A DNA stretch of 8,307 nucleotides. It comes from an uncultured Clostridia bacterium (GTDB taxonomy: Bacteria > Bacillota > Clostridia > Oscillospirales > Ruminococcaceae). This document shows, piece by piece, positions 1-6,307 of the stretch. The first letter of the stretch is position 1. Each line of letters starts with the position of its first letter. The notes under the pieces were generated by a model. That model saw only the letters and a list, made by a program, of their open reading frames with translations, ran no database searches and was not told where the DNA came from. The position numbers were made by a program, and so were the translations under genes. Location: positions 1-8,307 of the forward strand of contig CAMEPN010000061.1 of NCBI GenBank assembly GCA_945931735.1. Direction: 5' to 3'.

Positions 1-2621
1 ACATAATCCTGCTGCAGCTTCTTCATCACCTTGATAAGAAGCTCGGCGTTCTCGGTGAAAACGCTCTCCGTCAGCTCAAGCTCAATATACTCATACGGTA
101 TCTCGTATTTGTCCACTATCTCGCGCAGGCGCCAGATATAGTCGTCGTAATTGAGGTGCAGGCGCGACTGGTTGACCGAGATAACAACGGGCGTTTTCCC
201 CTCGTCGAGCCAGCGGCGCATGGTCTTGCAGACCTCCTCGAGAATAAAGAAGTCAAGCTCTACAACAAAGCCGTTCTTCTCGCTCAGCGGGATAAAGTCG
301 TTCGGATATACAAAGCCGAAGTCCTTGCTGTTCCAGCGGATAAGAGCCTCCGCGCCCTCGATATGGCGGGATTTAAGCCCGTATTTCGGCTGGAGGTAGC
401 ACTGGAACTCGTGCTCGGCGAGCGCGGTCGGCATTACGTTTTCGTAGTCTTTTTCGCGAAGCACCTTGTCGCGTATCTTTCCGTCGTAGAATGCGATAGC
501 GTGGCTGTGCATTCCCTTGATGGTCTTTTTCGCTATGGTGCAGCGGTCGACAGCCGCGTTCATGTCCACAGAGCCGTTTTTCTCGACGCACTGACCCAGA
601 CGGCAGATACCAGCGCTGAATATCACCGGATATTTCACGAACAGCGCGTTCCTGCGCTCAAACTCGTTGAAGATGTTCTGTACCTTTGCGGTAAGCTCGT
701 TGTCCGAGGCGTTGTGAACCGTGCAGGCGAAGTTGTCGTCGGAGATGCGGGCGTATATCTCGTCGTCCGCAAGGTGGTCGCCGACGGTCTTATACAGCCG
801 CTCGAGCATACGGTTTCCTTCCTCGTAGCCGAGGCGGTCGTTTATGTACTTGAATTTGTCAATATCAAATATGACAAGCGCCCATTTTTCGGGAGAGCTC
901 TTTTTGACCGCGCGCTGCGAATCCTCGATGAACCTGCGCTTCGACCTGCCGCCGGTAAGGCGGTCGATATCTCCCGCGCGACTGCTTTTCAGATACATCG
1001 CAAGTATCAGCCCCGCGATAGCAAGCACCAACGCTGCCGCCACGGCAATGAACAGTCCGACATATTTATCCACAAACCTGCCGACGGAGTTTGTTTCGTT
1101 GAGGTAATTTACCATGCTTTCATACGAAGCCGTCGACATTTCGGTGGAGCCTATCAGAGCCATGGATTTCTCGAGAATGCCGAACAGCTCGGTATTATTC
1201 GCGCTGACCGCAAAACGCTCGCAGTGGCAGTCGTTGAGCACGTCGATAAGCGAAAAGCCGCCGTATCCGTTGTTTATAAGGTAAACCAGCTCATACGCTC
1301 CCGCGCATACGATGTCCGCCTGCCCGTTTTCTACCGCAGCCATGCACACCCTTACATTATCATACGGGAGAACGGTCGACCCGGGGTAGAGCTGCTTCAC
1401 GTACTGAGTTATGTCGTCCCCGTAAAACGGAACGGCGATCTTGAGGGAGCCGTTAAGTATAACGCTGCTTTTTCCAGCGATCGCCATAGGGGTCTTGATG
1501 AGCGGGCGGGTGACGTTGCAGTCCGCATACGCCGCCGTGCTGCCCATGTTTACTCCGCCGTATACGGCGTCCGCTTCGCCCGACGCAAGTTTATCCATAC
1601 ATTCGGACAGGTTGGCGCAGACCACAAGATTTATCTTAATGCCCGCGGTTTCCGCGAGCTTTCCGATCATATTTTCGCTCAGCCCCGACAGGCTGCCTAC
1701 CCTAGAAGCGTCGTCCACCACCGCGGATTCCGTGTTATATGCAACATCTATAACCGGATTTTTCGAGATATAATCCTTCTCTCCCGCCGTGAAAGCGAGC
1801 CGCTGCGCGCCGTAGCGCGAGAGGTTCTTTTCATAAGTTTCCGAAGCGAACGCAGGGTCGTTCACCGCAATGTCGGCGACAGCCGCGTTTATTTCGTCCG
1901 CAAGCCGCGAGTCGCTCTCGGACACGGCAAAATAGCACGCCTCGTCGGAAAACATATAGACTATCTTCTCGTTCTCCATCGAGCGGAAGCAGTCCTTTAC
2001 AACCGCGTCGACTTTTCCCGCGACGAGGTCGGATCTCATCTGGCTCTCGGTGTTATAAAGCACGAAGTTCGCGCCCTCGAGATTGCTGAGGACAAACTTA
2101 CCTCCGTCGAAATACCTTTCCGCGTCCTCGGCAAGATAGCCGATCTTCATTTTTCTGAGTGCCTGAATGTCGCCGTAGCTTATGTCGCTGCCCGTGCCGC
2201 CGTCATATACATAAATGGCATAGTATTTCGTCATCAGCGACAGGTCGGTCATCATCGGCATGAAATCCGCGCCGTCCGCAGCGGCAAGCTCCGAATAAAG
2301 CGCCGCCTCGCTTTCCGTTACGCAGGGGATAATGTCTATTTTCCTGTCGAGGAGCATTTCAAAAAGCTCCTCGGGCGTTCCCTCGACATAAACATAGTTA
2401 TGGCCGGTCAGCCTTTTTATGTTTTCGAGATAATCATACGCCGCCCCGTAATACGACGAGCCGCTTTTTGACACGCCGAACGACGGGTTTGCCCCGACGA
2501 TGACCGCTTCGCCCGACGCGCGCGCAATTACAGGCATCGACGCCGCGAAAACAATCAGCGCGGCAAGAACGCAAAGCGCCGCCTTAATATATTTTTTCGT
2601 TGTTTTTATCCCACTTATCAC
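1..2621 (-). CDS. Solute-binding / degenerate GGDEF / EAL membrane protein, partial (3' end beyond window)
   Basis: Likely a c-di-GMP signalling protein that senses a ligand outside the membrane and hydrolyses c-di-GMP inside. The open frame runs 873 codons from a GTG start to the window edge with no stop. A basic N-terminus leads into a hydrophobic stretch (about residues 14-33) that acts as signal or anchor. Two regions resembling SBP_bac_3 solute-binding domains follow (about 36-265 and 280-515), then a transmembrane helix (about 518-541). DRLTG near residue 551 opens a GGDEF domain whose active-site motif reads SDDNF (627-631), so cyclase activity is unlikely. The EAL domain keeps QPK, EALIRW (E758), SVNQS (N817) and ELTES (E849); the later DDFG and lysine positions lie off the window. 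GTG at 2621 is preferred because GAGG sits 6 bases upstream; an in-frame ATG at 2633 is the alternative. Domain order is clear; ligand and activity are inferred. Confidence 0.9.
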   Translation of the reverse strand, partial: MISGIKTTKKYIKAALCVLAALIVFAASMPVIARASGEAVIVGANPSFGVSKSGSSYYGAAYDYLENIKRLTGHNYVYVEGTPEELFEMLLDRKIDIIPCVTESEAALYSELAAADGADFMPMMTDLSLMTKYYAIYVYDGGTGSDISYGDIQALRKMKIGYLAEDAERYFDGGKFVLSNLEGANFVLYNTESQMRSDLVAGKVDAVVKDCFRSMENEKIVYMFSDEACYFAVSESDSRLADEINAAVADIAVNDPAFASETYEKNLSRYGAQRLAFTAGEKDYISKNPVIDVAYNTESAVVDDASRVGSLSGLSENMIGKLAETAGIKINLVVCANLSECMDKLASGEADAVYGGVNMGSTAAYADCNVTRPLIKTPMAIAGKSSVILNGSLKIAVPFYGDDITQYVKQLYPGSTVLPYDNVRVCMAAVENGQADIVCAGAYELVYLINNGYGGFSLIDVLNDCHCERFAVSANNTELFGILEKSMALIGSTEMSTASYESMVNYLNETNSVGRFVDKYVGLFIAVAAALVLAIAGLILAMYLKSSRAGDIDRLTGGRSKRRFIEDSQRAVKKSSPEKWALVIFDIDKFKYINDRLGYEEGNRMLERLYKTVGDHLADDEIYARISDDNFACTVHNASDNELTAKVQNIFNEFERRNALFVKYPVIFSAGICRLGQCVEKNGSVDMNAAVDRCTIAKKTIKGMHSHAIAFYDGKIRDKVLREKDYENVMPTALAEHEFQCYLQPKYGLKSRHIEGAEALIRWNSKDFGFVYPNDFIPLSEKNGFVVELDFFILEEVCKTMRRWLDEGKTPVVISVNQSRLHLNYDDYIWRLREIVDKYEIPYEYIELELTESVFTENAELLIKVMKKLQQDY

Positions 2622-2755
2622 AATGCACCTCATATATATTCGATAACCTCAAATACTTTGGTCACCTTATGTCTGTACCATGCTGTCAAAATAAATAAAA
2701 CGCAAAATGACATTCATAGAAGTTGATATTTTAATTACTAAACTTATATGTAAAT

Positions 2756-2784
2756 ATTATATCACGTTACACGGCTGTTTTCAA
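2756..2784 (-). promoter_or_regulatory. Sigma-A promoter of the EAL-domain gene
   Basis: On the minus strand TTGAAA (2784-2779) is followed after exactly 17 bases by TATAAT (2761-2756), with TG one base upstream of the -10 box (extended -10 form). Transcription should start near 2749, giving a leader of roughly 128 bases. The leader could form a weak stem (GGTGACC with GGTTATC, two G-U pairs) shortly before the ribosome binding site. I see no recognisable c-di-GMP riboswitch core in it. Confidence 0.72.
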
Positions 2785-2801
2785 GACATTACGGTCATTT
2801 T

Positions 2802-2815
2802 TTGCATAAATGCAA
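2802..2815. promoter_or_regulatory. Operator-like inverted repeat between divergent promoters
   Basis: TTGCAT-AA-ATGCAA is a perfect 6-bp inverted repeat with a 2-base centre. It lies 18 bases upstream of the -35 box of the minus-strand promoter and 41 bases upstream of the plus-strand -35 box. The position suits a regulator acting on one or both genes, but no regulator gene is in the window and short AT-rich palindromes can occur by chance. Confidence 0.3.
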
Positions 2816-2855
2816 TAATAATCTCTAGTCAATTTGTTAAGTATGCACAAAAACA

Positions 2856-2884
2856 TTGACAAATACGACCTTTTGTGATATAAT
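2856..2884 (+). promoter_or_regulatory. Consensus sigma-A promoter of the amylase-dprA unit
   Basis: TTGACA (2856-2861), a 17-base spacer and TATAAT (2879-2884) match the sigma-A consensus perfectly, and TG precedes the -10 box in extended form. The predicted start is near 2891, about 119 bases before the amylase ATG. TGTGATA occurs twice, at 2874-2880 and 2884-2890, 10 bases apart and overlapping the -10 box; this could be a binding site on one helix face or a coincidence. Such a strong promoter suggests that any control acts by repression or in the leader. Confidence 0.85.
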
Positions 2885-2897
2885 GTGATATCATAAT

Positions 2898-2995
2898 GCG
2901 GGGATCTGCCGCAGGACATCCGCGACCTCCCCGCAAATTTTTATCCGCTCCGCCCCGAAAAAGGGCGGAAAAGCAGGATAATGCGATATTTTTTT
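2898..2995 (+). promoter_or_regulatory. Structured leader with two stems, possible attenuator
   Basis: The leader of the amylase transcript can fold into two consecutive hairpins. Stem 1 pairs GCGGGGA (2898-2904) with TCCCCGC (2928-2934) and is followed by AAATTTTT, so it resembles an intrinsic terminator only about 45 bases after the predicted start. Stem 2 pairs TCCGCCC (2949-2955) with GGGCGGA (2963-2969) around a 7-base loop. It can be extended outward by GC/GC and by TTATCC (2941-2946) with GGATAA (2976-2981). Seven T residues follow at 2989-2995, just before the ribosome binding site. No known riboswitch class is recognised. The stems might attenuate transcription or simply protect the 5' end. 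Confidence 0.4.
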
Positions 2996-3001
2996 AAGGA
3001 G
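2996..3001 (+). promoter_or_regulatory. Ribosome binding site of the amylase gene
   Basis: AAGGAG lies 8 bases before the ATG at 3010 and fixes that start. GGAGC (2998-3002) could pair with GCTCC (2947-2951) in the leader, a possible but weak (5 bp) competing structure. Confidence 0.8.
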
Positions 3002-3009
3002 CTTTCTGT

Positions 3010-4332
3010 ATGAACTGGTTTGAAAACGCTGTCTTTTACCACATTTACCCCATAGGATATTTCGGCTGCCCGAGGGTCAACGACCCCAATGCTGAAACGT
3101 CCCATGCTGTTCTTAGGCTGATAGACGATATACCCCGCATAAAATCGCTCGGCTGCAACGCCGTGTACTTCGGGCCTGTCTTTGAGAGCGTCGCGCATGG
3201 CTACGACACTGTTGACTACACAAAAATAGACCGCCGCCTCGGCACCAACGAGGACTTCGCCAAGGTATGCCAAGCGCTGCACGAAAACGGTCTGCGCGTT
3301 GTTCTCGACGGAGTATTTAACCACGTTGGTCGCGATTTCGGTGCATTCAAAGATGTGCGCGAGCACAAGCTCGGCTCCGCGAAAAAGGACTGGTTCCATG
3401 TCCGCGAGGGCAACTCCTGCTACAACGACGGCTTCTATTACGAGGGCTGGGAGGGGCATTACGAGCTGGTAAAGCTCAACCTCTACAACCCCGAGGTAAA
3501 GCAGTATCTCAAGGACTGCATCACCGGCTGGAAAAAGGAATTTGGAATTGACGGTCTGCGCCTTGACGTGGCGTACTGCCTCGACCTTAATTTCTTAAAG
3601 GAGCTTCACGGTCACTGCAAGTGGCTGGCTGATGACTTCTTCCTCCTCGGAGAAACGCTGCACGGGGATTACAACAAGTGGATGAACCCCGAAATGCTGG
3701 ACAGCGTTACTAACTACGAATGCTACAAGGGGCTTTTCTCGAGCTTCAACGACATGAATATGTTCGAGATAGCGCATTCGATAAACCGTCAGTTCGGAAG
3801 CGAGAACTGGTGCCTTTACAGGGGCAAGCACCTCTACACCTTTGTCGACAACCACGACGTCACAAGAATAGCGACCATGCTGAAAACAAAGGAGCACCTG
3901 CCGCTCATCTACACGCTGATGTTCATGATGCCGGGCATTCCCGCCGTTTATTACGGCAGCGAATACGGCATAGAGGGCGACAAGCGCGGCGGCGGCGATG
4001 ACGCGCTGCGCCCCGAATTTAACGCCGAAAAAATGAAGAGCGAGGGTATTCTCGACCTTTCCGCGCACATAAAGGCGCTCGCGGAGATACAGAAAAATCA
4101 CCCCGCGGCGGCTTGGGGCGACTACAAGCAGGTACAGCTCACCAACCGCCAGTATGCGTTCTCGCGCAGCGCCGACGGCGAAACGCTGCTCACCGTAATA
4201 AACTGCGACAGCGCGCCCTTTACCTTTAACCTCAACATGGGCGGGGAAAAGGAAAATCTTCTCACGGGAGAAAAAACAGAGCTTGGCGGACTTACTCTCC
4301 CCGCGTTCACAAGCGCTGTCTTTATGGTATAA
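3010..4332 (+). CDS. GH13 alpha-amylase family glycosidase, cytoplasmic
   Basis: A 440-residue alpha-glucan-acting enzyme of glycoside hydrolase family 13. All four family signatures are present: region I DGVFNHVG (100-107), region II GLRLDVA (182-188) with nucleophile D186 and R184, region III LLGETL with acid/base E215, and region IV FVDNHD (278-283) with H282 and D283. MPGIPAVYYGSEYG (308-320) is the usual late TIM-barrel strand, and residues from about 375 form the C-terminal beta domain. There is no signal peptide, so it should act in the cytoplasm on imported maltodextrins or related oligosaccharides. The N-terminus starts directly at the barrel (WFENAVFYHIYP), without the extra N-terminal domain of many neopullulanases and cyclomaltodextrinases. 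Exact specificity cannot be read. dprA follows after 29 bases with no terminator between. Confidence 0.93.
   Translation: MNWFENAVFYHIYPIGYFGCPRVNDPNAETSHAVLRLIDDIPRIKSLGCNAVYFGPVFESVAHGYDTVDYTKIDRRLGTNEDFAKVCQALHENGLRVVLDGVFNHVGRDFGAFKDVREHKLGSAKKDWFHVREGNSCYNDGFYYEGWEGHYELVKLNLYNPEVKQYLKDCITGWKKEFGIDGLRLDVAYCLDLNFLKELHGHCKWLADDFFLLGETLHGDYNKWMNPEMLDSVTNYECYKGLFSSFNDMNMFEIAHSINRQFGSENWCLYRGKHLYTFVDNHDVTRIATMLKTKEHLPLIYTLMFMMPGIPAVYYGSEYGIEGDKRGGGDDALRPEFNAEKMKSEGILDLSAHIKALAEIQKNHPAAAWGDYKQVQLTNRQYAFSRSADGETLLTVINCDSAPFTFNLNMGGEKENLLTGEKTELGGLTLPAFTSAVFMV
3021..3034 (+). promoter_or_regulatory. cre-like (CcpA) box inside the amylase start
   Basis: TGAAAACGCTGTCT matches the Gram-positive catabolite-responsive element (TGWAARCGYTWNCW) at all but one position, where a W is G. 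It sits at codons 4-9, downstream of the promoter, where a bound CcpA would act as a roadblock. Carbon catabolite repression of amylases is well known in Bacillota. The same bases encode the family-conserved F-E-N-A-V segment, so the match could be due to protein constraint. Confidence 0.35.
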
Positions 4333-4361
4333 ATTTTACGCCGGCGAAAGGACGTGTACCT

Positions 4362-5564
4362 ATGAACGAACATATTGAGGTGTGGATATGGATACTCCTC
4401 GTCATGCAGCCCTATAACCCGAAAAGCAAGCGCATACTCGATATGTTCGACGGCGACGTGGTACGAGCCGCGCAGTTCATTCGTGACGACTGCCCGCTCC
4501 TTTCCGACGCGGAGCGAAAACGCGCCGAAAGGGTGCGCACGGGCGACGTAAGGAAGGTGCTGGAGGTCTGCGCGAAAAACAATATCCGCATAGTAACCCT
4601 CGAGGACGAGGAATATCCCCTCCGCTTAAAGGTCATTTTCAATCCGCCTATACTGCTTTTCGTAAGGGGCAGCCTTGCGGGGCTGGACGACGAGGTGTCG
4701 ATATCCGTCGTAGGAACGCGCCGCCCCGACCCTTACAGCGAAAAAGTGGGCGAGCGGCTGTGCTCCGACCTCACCAAGATAGGTACAGTGATAGTGAGCG
4801 GGCTTGCCGTCGGGCTGGACACCGTCGCTCACCGCGCCTGCCTCAGCAGCGGCGGGAGGACGATAGGCGTGCTCGCCTGCGGCATAATGGTGGATTACCC
4901 GAGGGAGAGCGCGCAGCTCAAGGAGGACATTATCAATACGGGCGGCGCGCTGGTGAGCGAGCTGCTCCCGTTTACCGAAACCTTCAGTGCGTATTTCAAG
5001 TTCAGGAACAGGATAATTTCGGGACTGGGAATGGGCACGCTTATACTCGAGGCGTCCTCGAAAAGCGGCTGCCTGCTGACGGCGGAGCACACCATCGAAC
5101 AAGGGCGCGACCTGTTCTGCGTACCGCCGCACGATATCCTGTCGTCAAGATACGCGGGAGTTATGCCGCTGCTGCGCGACGGCGCGGTGCCTGTTTTCAG
5201 CTATATTGACATAGTGAACGCAAATCTGTACAGCTACCTCCGAAAAAGCTCATACAGCGACATCATGGCATACAGGCCGGCTGAAGCTAAGCCCGAAAAG
5301 GCAAAGGAAGCAAAGCCCGCGGAGCCTGCCCCCGAAAAGGAAGAGGAGCAGAACACCGCCCCGGACGAAAGCGCTCTTTCGGGGCTGACACCGCAGCAGG
5401 CGGAGCTTGTCCGTTATATCGCGGAAAAGCCTGCCGACATTGACTCGATGATCGCGAAAACGGGTGTTTCCTTTATCGACGCAAGCTCCGACCTTATCGA
5501 GCTGGAGATAAGCGGGCTTATCGAGCGCGGAATGGACGGGTTATACAGGTATATCGGGAAATAA
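4362..5564 (+). CDS. dprA: DNA-processing protein DprA
   Basis: DprA binds incoming single-stranded DNA during natural transformation and loads RecA; the gene is also kept in many bacteria not known to be competent. The 400 residues show an N-terminal helical region starting with a WIWIL segment (8-12), which aligns with the usual YWLALL opening and supports this ATG; AAAGGA precedes it. A Rossmann-like core follows: ISVVGTRRPDPYS (114-126), SGLAVGLDTVAHRACL (146-161), GVLACGIMVDYP (169-180), FKFRNRIISGLG (212-223) and SGCLLTAEHTIEQGRDLFCVP (235-255). A charged Ala/Lys/Pro/Glu linker (about 305-338) joins it to a C-terminal winged-helix domain (about 341-398). VPPHD at 254-258 replaces the common VPG. 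It lies 29 bases after the amylase gene, probably in the same transcript. Confidence 0.95.
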   Translation: MNEHIEVWIWILLVMQPYNPKSKRILDMFDGDVVRAAQFIRDDCPLLSDAERKRAERVRTGDVRKVLEVCAKNNIRIVTLEDEEYPLRLKVIFNPPILLFVRGSLAGLDDEVSISVVGTRRPDPYSEKVGERLCSDLTKIGTVIVSGLAVGLDTVAHRACLSSGGRTIGVLACGIMVDYPRESAQLKEDIINTGGALVSELLPFTETFSAYFKFRNRIISGLGMGTLILEASSKSGCLLTAEHTIEQGRDLFCVPPHDILSSRYAGVMPLLRDGAVPVFSYIDIVNANLYSYLRKSSYSDIMAYRPAEAKPEKAKEAKPAEPAPEKEEEQNTAPDESALSGLTPQQAELVRYIAEKPADIDSMIAKTGVSFIDASSDLIELEISGLIERGMDGLYRYIGK

Positions 5565-5596
5565 AAAATGCACGCATTTCATGACGGAATGCGTGC
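5565..5596 (-). terminator. Terminator of the minus-strand Nudix operon (left copy)
   Basis: On the minus strand the 27-bp palindrome (5596-5570; arms GCACGCATT and AATGCGTGC, 9 bp) is followed by a T-rich run (ATTTTTTATTT) that reaches into the dprA stop codon. Read on the plus strand this copy has no T-run after it, so it should stop only leftward transcripts, including the one from the gene run beginning right of 8307. Such a transcript must first cross the entire hairpin array. Confidence 0.65.
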
Positions 5597-5814
5597 TGAG
5601 TCTGTCGAAAAAGTCTAAAGACTTTTCCGACAGAGTACATCCGCCCTGCGCGCACGGTTTGGCGGCAAAGCCGCCAAACCGCACACTTGTGCGGATAGAA
5701 GTGTTTTTTGCCCCGGGAAACCCGTGGCAAAAAACGGATTTAAAAAGCCCGCTTCGCGGGCAAAATTAGCTTTTTCGACAAGCTGAAGCACGCATTTCAT
5801 GGCGGAATGCGTGC
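5570..5814. repeat. 245-bp multi-hairpin element bounded by 27-bp direct repeats
   Basis: Two 27-bp palindromic copies (5570-5596 and 5788-5814) differ at one base (A5584, G5802). Just inside them TGTCGAAAAAG (5603-5613) is repeated inverted at 5770-5780, so the element also has terminal inverted repeats. Interior stems: 5601-5615 with 5620-5634 (14 of 15 pairs); 5655-5666 with 5670-5681 (12 of 12); CCGCAC/GTGCGG at 5679-5694, which competes with the preceding stem; 5703-5717 with 5721-5735 (14 of 15); and GCCCGC/GCGGGC at 5747-5761. Almost every base lies in an arm. Open frames here are short, shift between hairpins and resemble no family. It looks like a non-autonomous dispersed repeat rather than a gene, fixed between convergent dprA and the Nudix gene. 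Confidence 0.75.
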
Positions 5815-5819
5815 TTTTT
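5788..5819 (+). terminator. Terminator of the amylase-dprA transcript (right copy)
   Basis: The palindrome at 5788-5814 (9-bp arms GCACGCATT and AATGCGTGC) is followed directly by TTTTT (5815-5819), a standard intrinsic terminator on the plus strand. On the minus strand no T-run follows it. The dprA transcript therefore should contain the whole hairpin array as its 3' untranslated region, about 220 bases after the dprA stop. Confidence 0.72.
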
Positions 5820-5820
5820 A

Positions 5821-6306
5821 TTATTCCGAAAGGTATATCTCGAGCAATTCCTTTGCGACGGAGCTTTTTCTGAGCAGCTCCCGCGCCTTTTCCGCGCCGA
5901 ACCACCCCGCGCTGTCGACCTCTCCCGAGAGCGTAAATTCCCCGTGTTCAACCGTGACAACAAATCCGAGCATAAGGTTGTCGCTCTTTGCGTGGTAACG
6001 GCTCATAAGATAACGAAGCGACCGAACTTTCAGCCCCGTTTCCTCCGCAACCTCGCGGGCGGCGGCTTCCTCGGGCGTTTCCCCGCGCTTAATATAGCCC
6101 GCCACGCAGACGTGGTTATCCGAAACATAGCCCTGCTTTATCAGCGCGAACCTGCTCTCTCCGTCGGTGACAAGGCAAATAACACAGGTGTAGGAAAAGT
6201 CGAAAAACGGCCGCGAACAGTTTTCGCAGAACGGAACGGCGCCCTCGTCGCCTATCTCGCGCATGACGAGCCTTTCGCCGCATTTCGGGCAGTATGAAAA
6301 CGTCAT
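5821..6306 (-). CDS. Zinc-ribbon Nudix hydrolase (NudC-like)
   Basis: A 161-residue Nudix hydrolase, an Mg-dependent enzyme that cleaves nucleoside diphosphates linked to another group. The N-terminus has a zinc ribbon, CPKC (6-9) and CENC (27-30). The Nudix box spans 70-92 and fits GX5EX7REUXEEXGU exactly, with REVAEETGL at its end. The arrangement and the LMLGF motif (111-115) resemble the C-terminal half of NADH pyrophosphatase NudC, but the SQPWPF motif that marks NudC is replaced by SRYHAK (102-107). The substrate may therefore be something other than NAD(H). It is the last gene of the minus-strand run: its ATG lies one base after the nth stop, which suggests translational coupling. The ribosome binding site is weak (GGGGG 6 bases upstream). 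Confidence 0.9.
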   Translation of the reverse strand: MTFSYCPKCGERLVMREIGDEGAVPFCENCSRPFFDFSYTCVICLVTDGESRFALIKQGYVSDNHVCVAGYIKRGETPEEAAAREVAEETGLKVRSLRYLMSRYHAKSDNLMLGFVVTVEHGEFTLSGEVDSAGWFGAEKARELLRKSSVAKELLEIYLSE

Positions 6307-6307
6307 G

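Noticed and set aside
156..2471. 771-codon open frame on the plus strand
   Set aside because: It is antisense to the EAL-domain gene, in register with its codons. Its translation is rich in Arg, Val and His with no domain motif, while the minus frame has clear motifs throughout.
2622..2749. c-di-GMP riboswitch in the leader of the EAL gene
   Set aside because: Tempting from context, but the conserved core of the class I or II aptamer is not visible; only a weak stem with G-U pairs is present.
2941..3459. 172-codon minus-strand frame over the amylase start
   Set aside because: Antisense to the conserved N-terminal half of the GH13 enzyme and covering its ribosome binding site and leader; no motif.
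4626..5132. 168-codon minus-strand frame inside dprA
   Set aside because: Antisense shadow of the DprA core; composition is shadow-like and it has no start context.
5570..5814. CRISPR array
   Set aside because: Only two copies of the 27-bp repeat, separated by 191 bases that are themselves palindromic; no regular spacers and no cas genes nearby.
5518..5998. Several short frames (62-96 codons) on both strands over the hairpin array
   Set aside because: They run through palindromes, so the two strands give similar peptides, and they overlap dprA or the Nudix gene. No ribosome binding site or family resemblance; repeats of this type commonly produce spurious hypothetical proteins.
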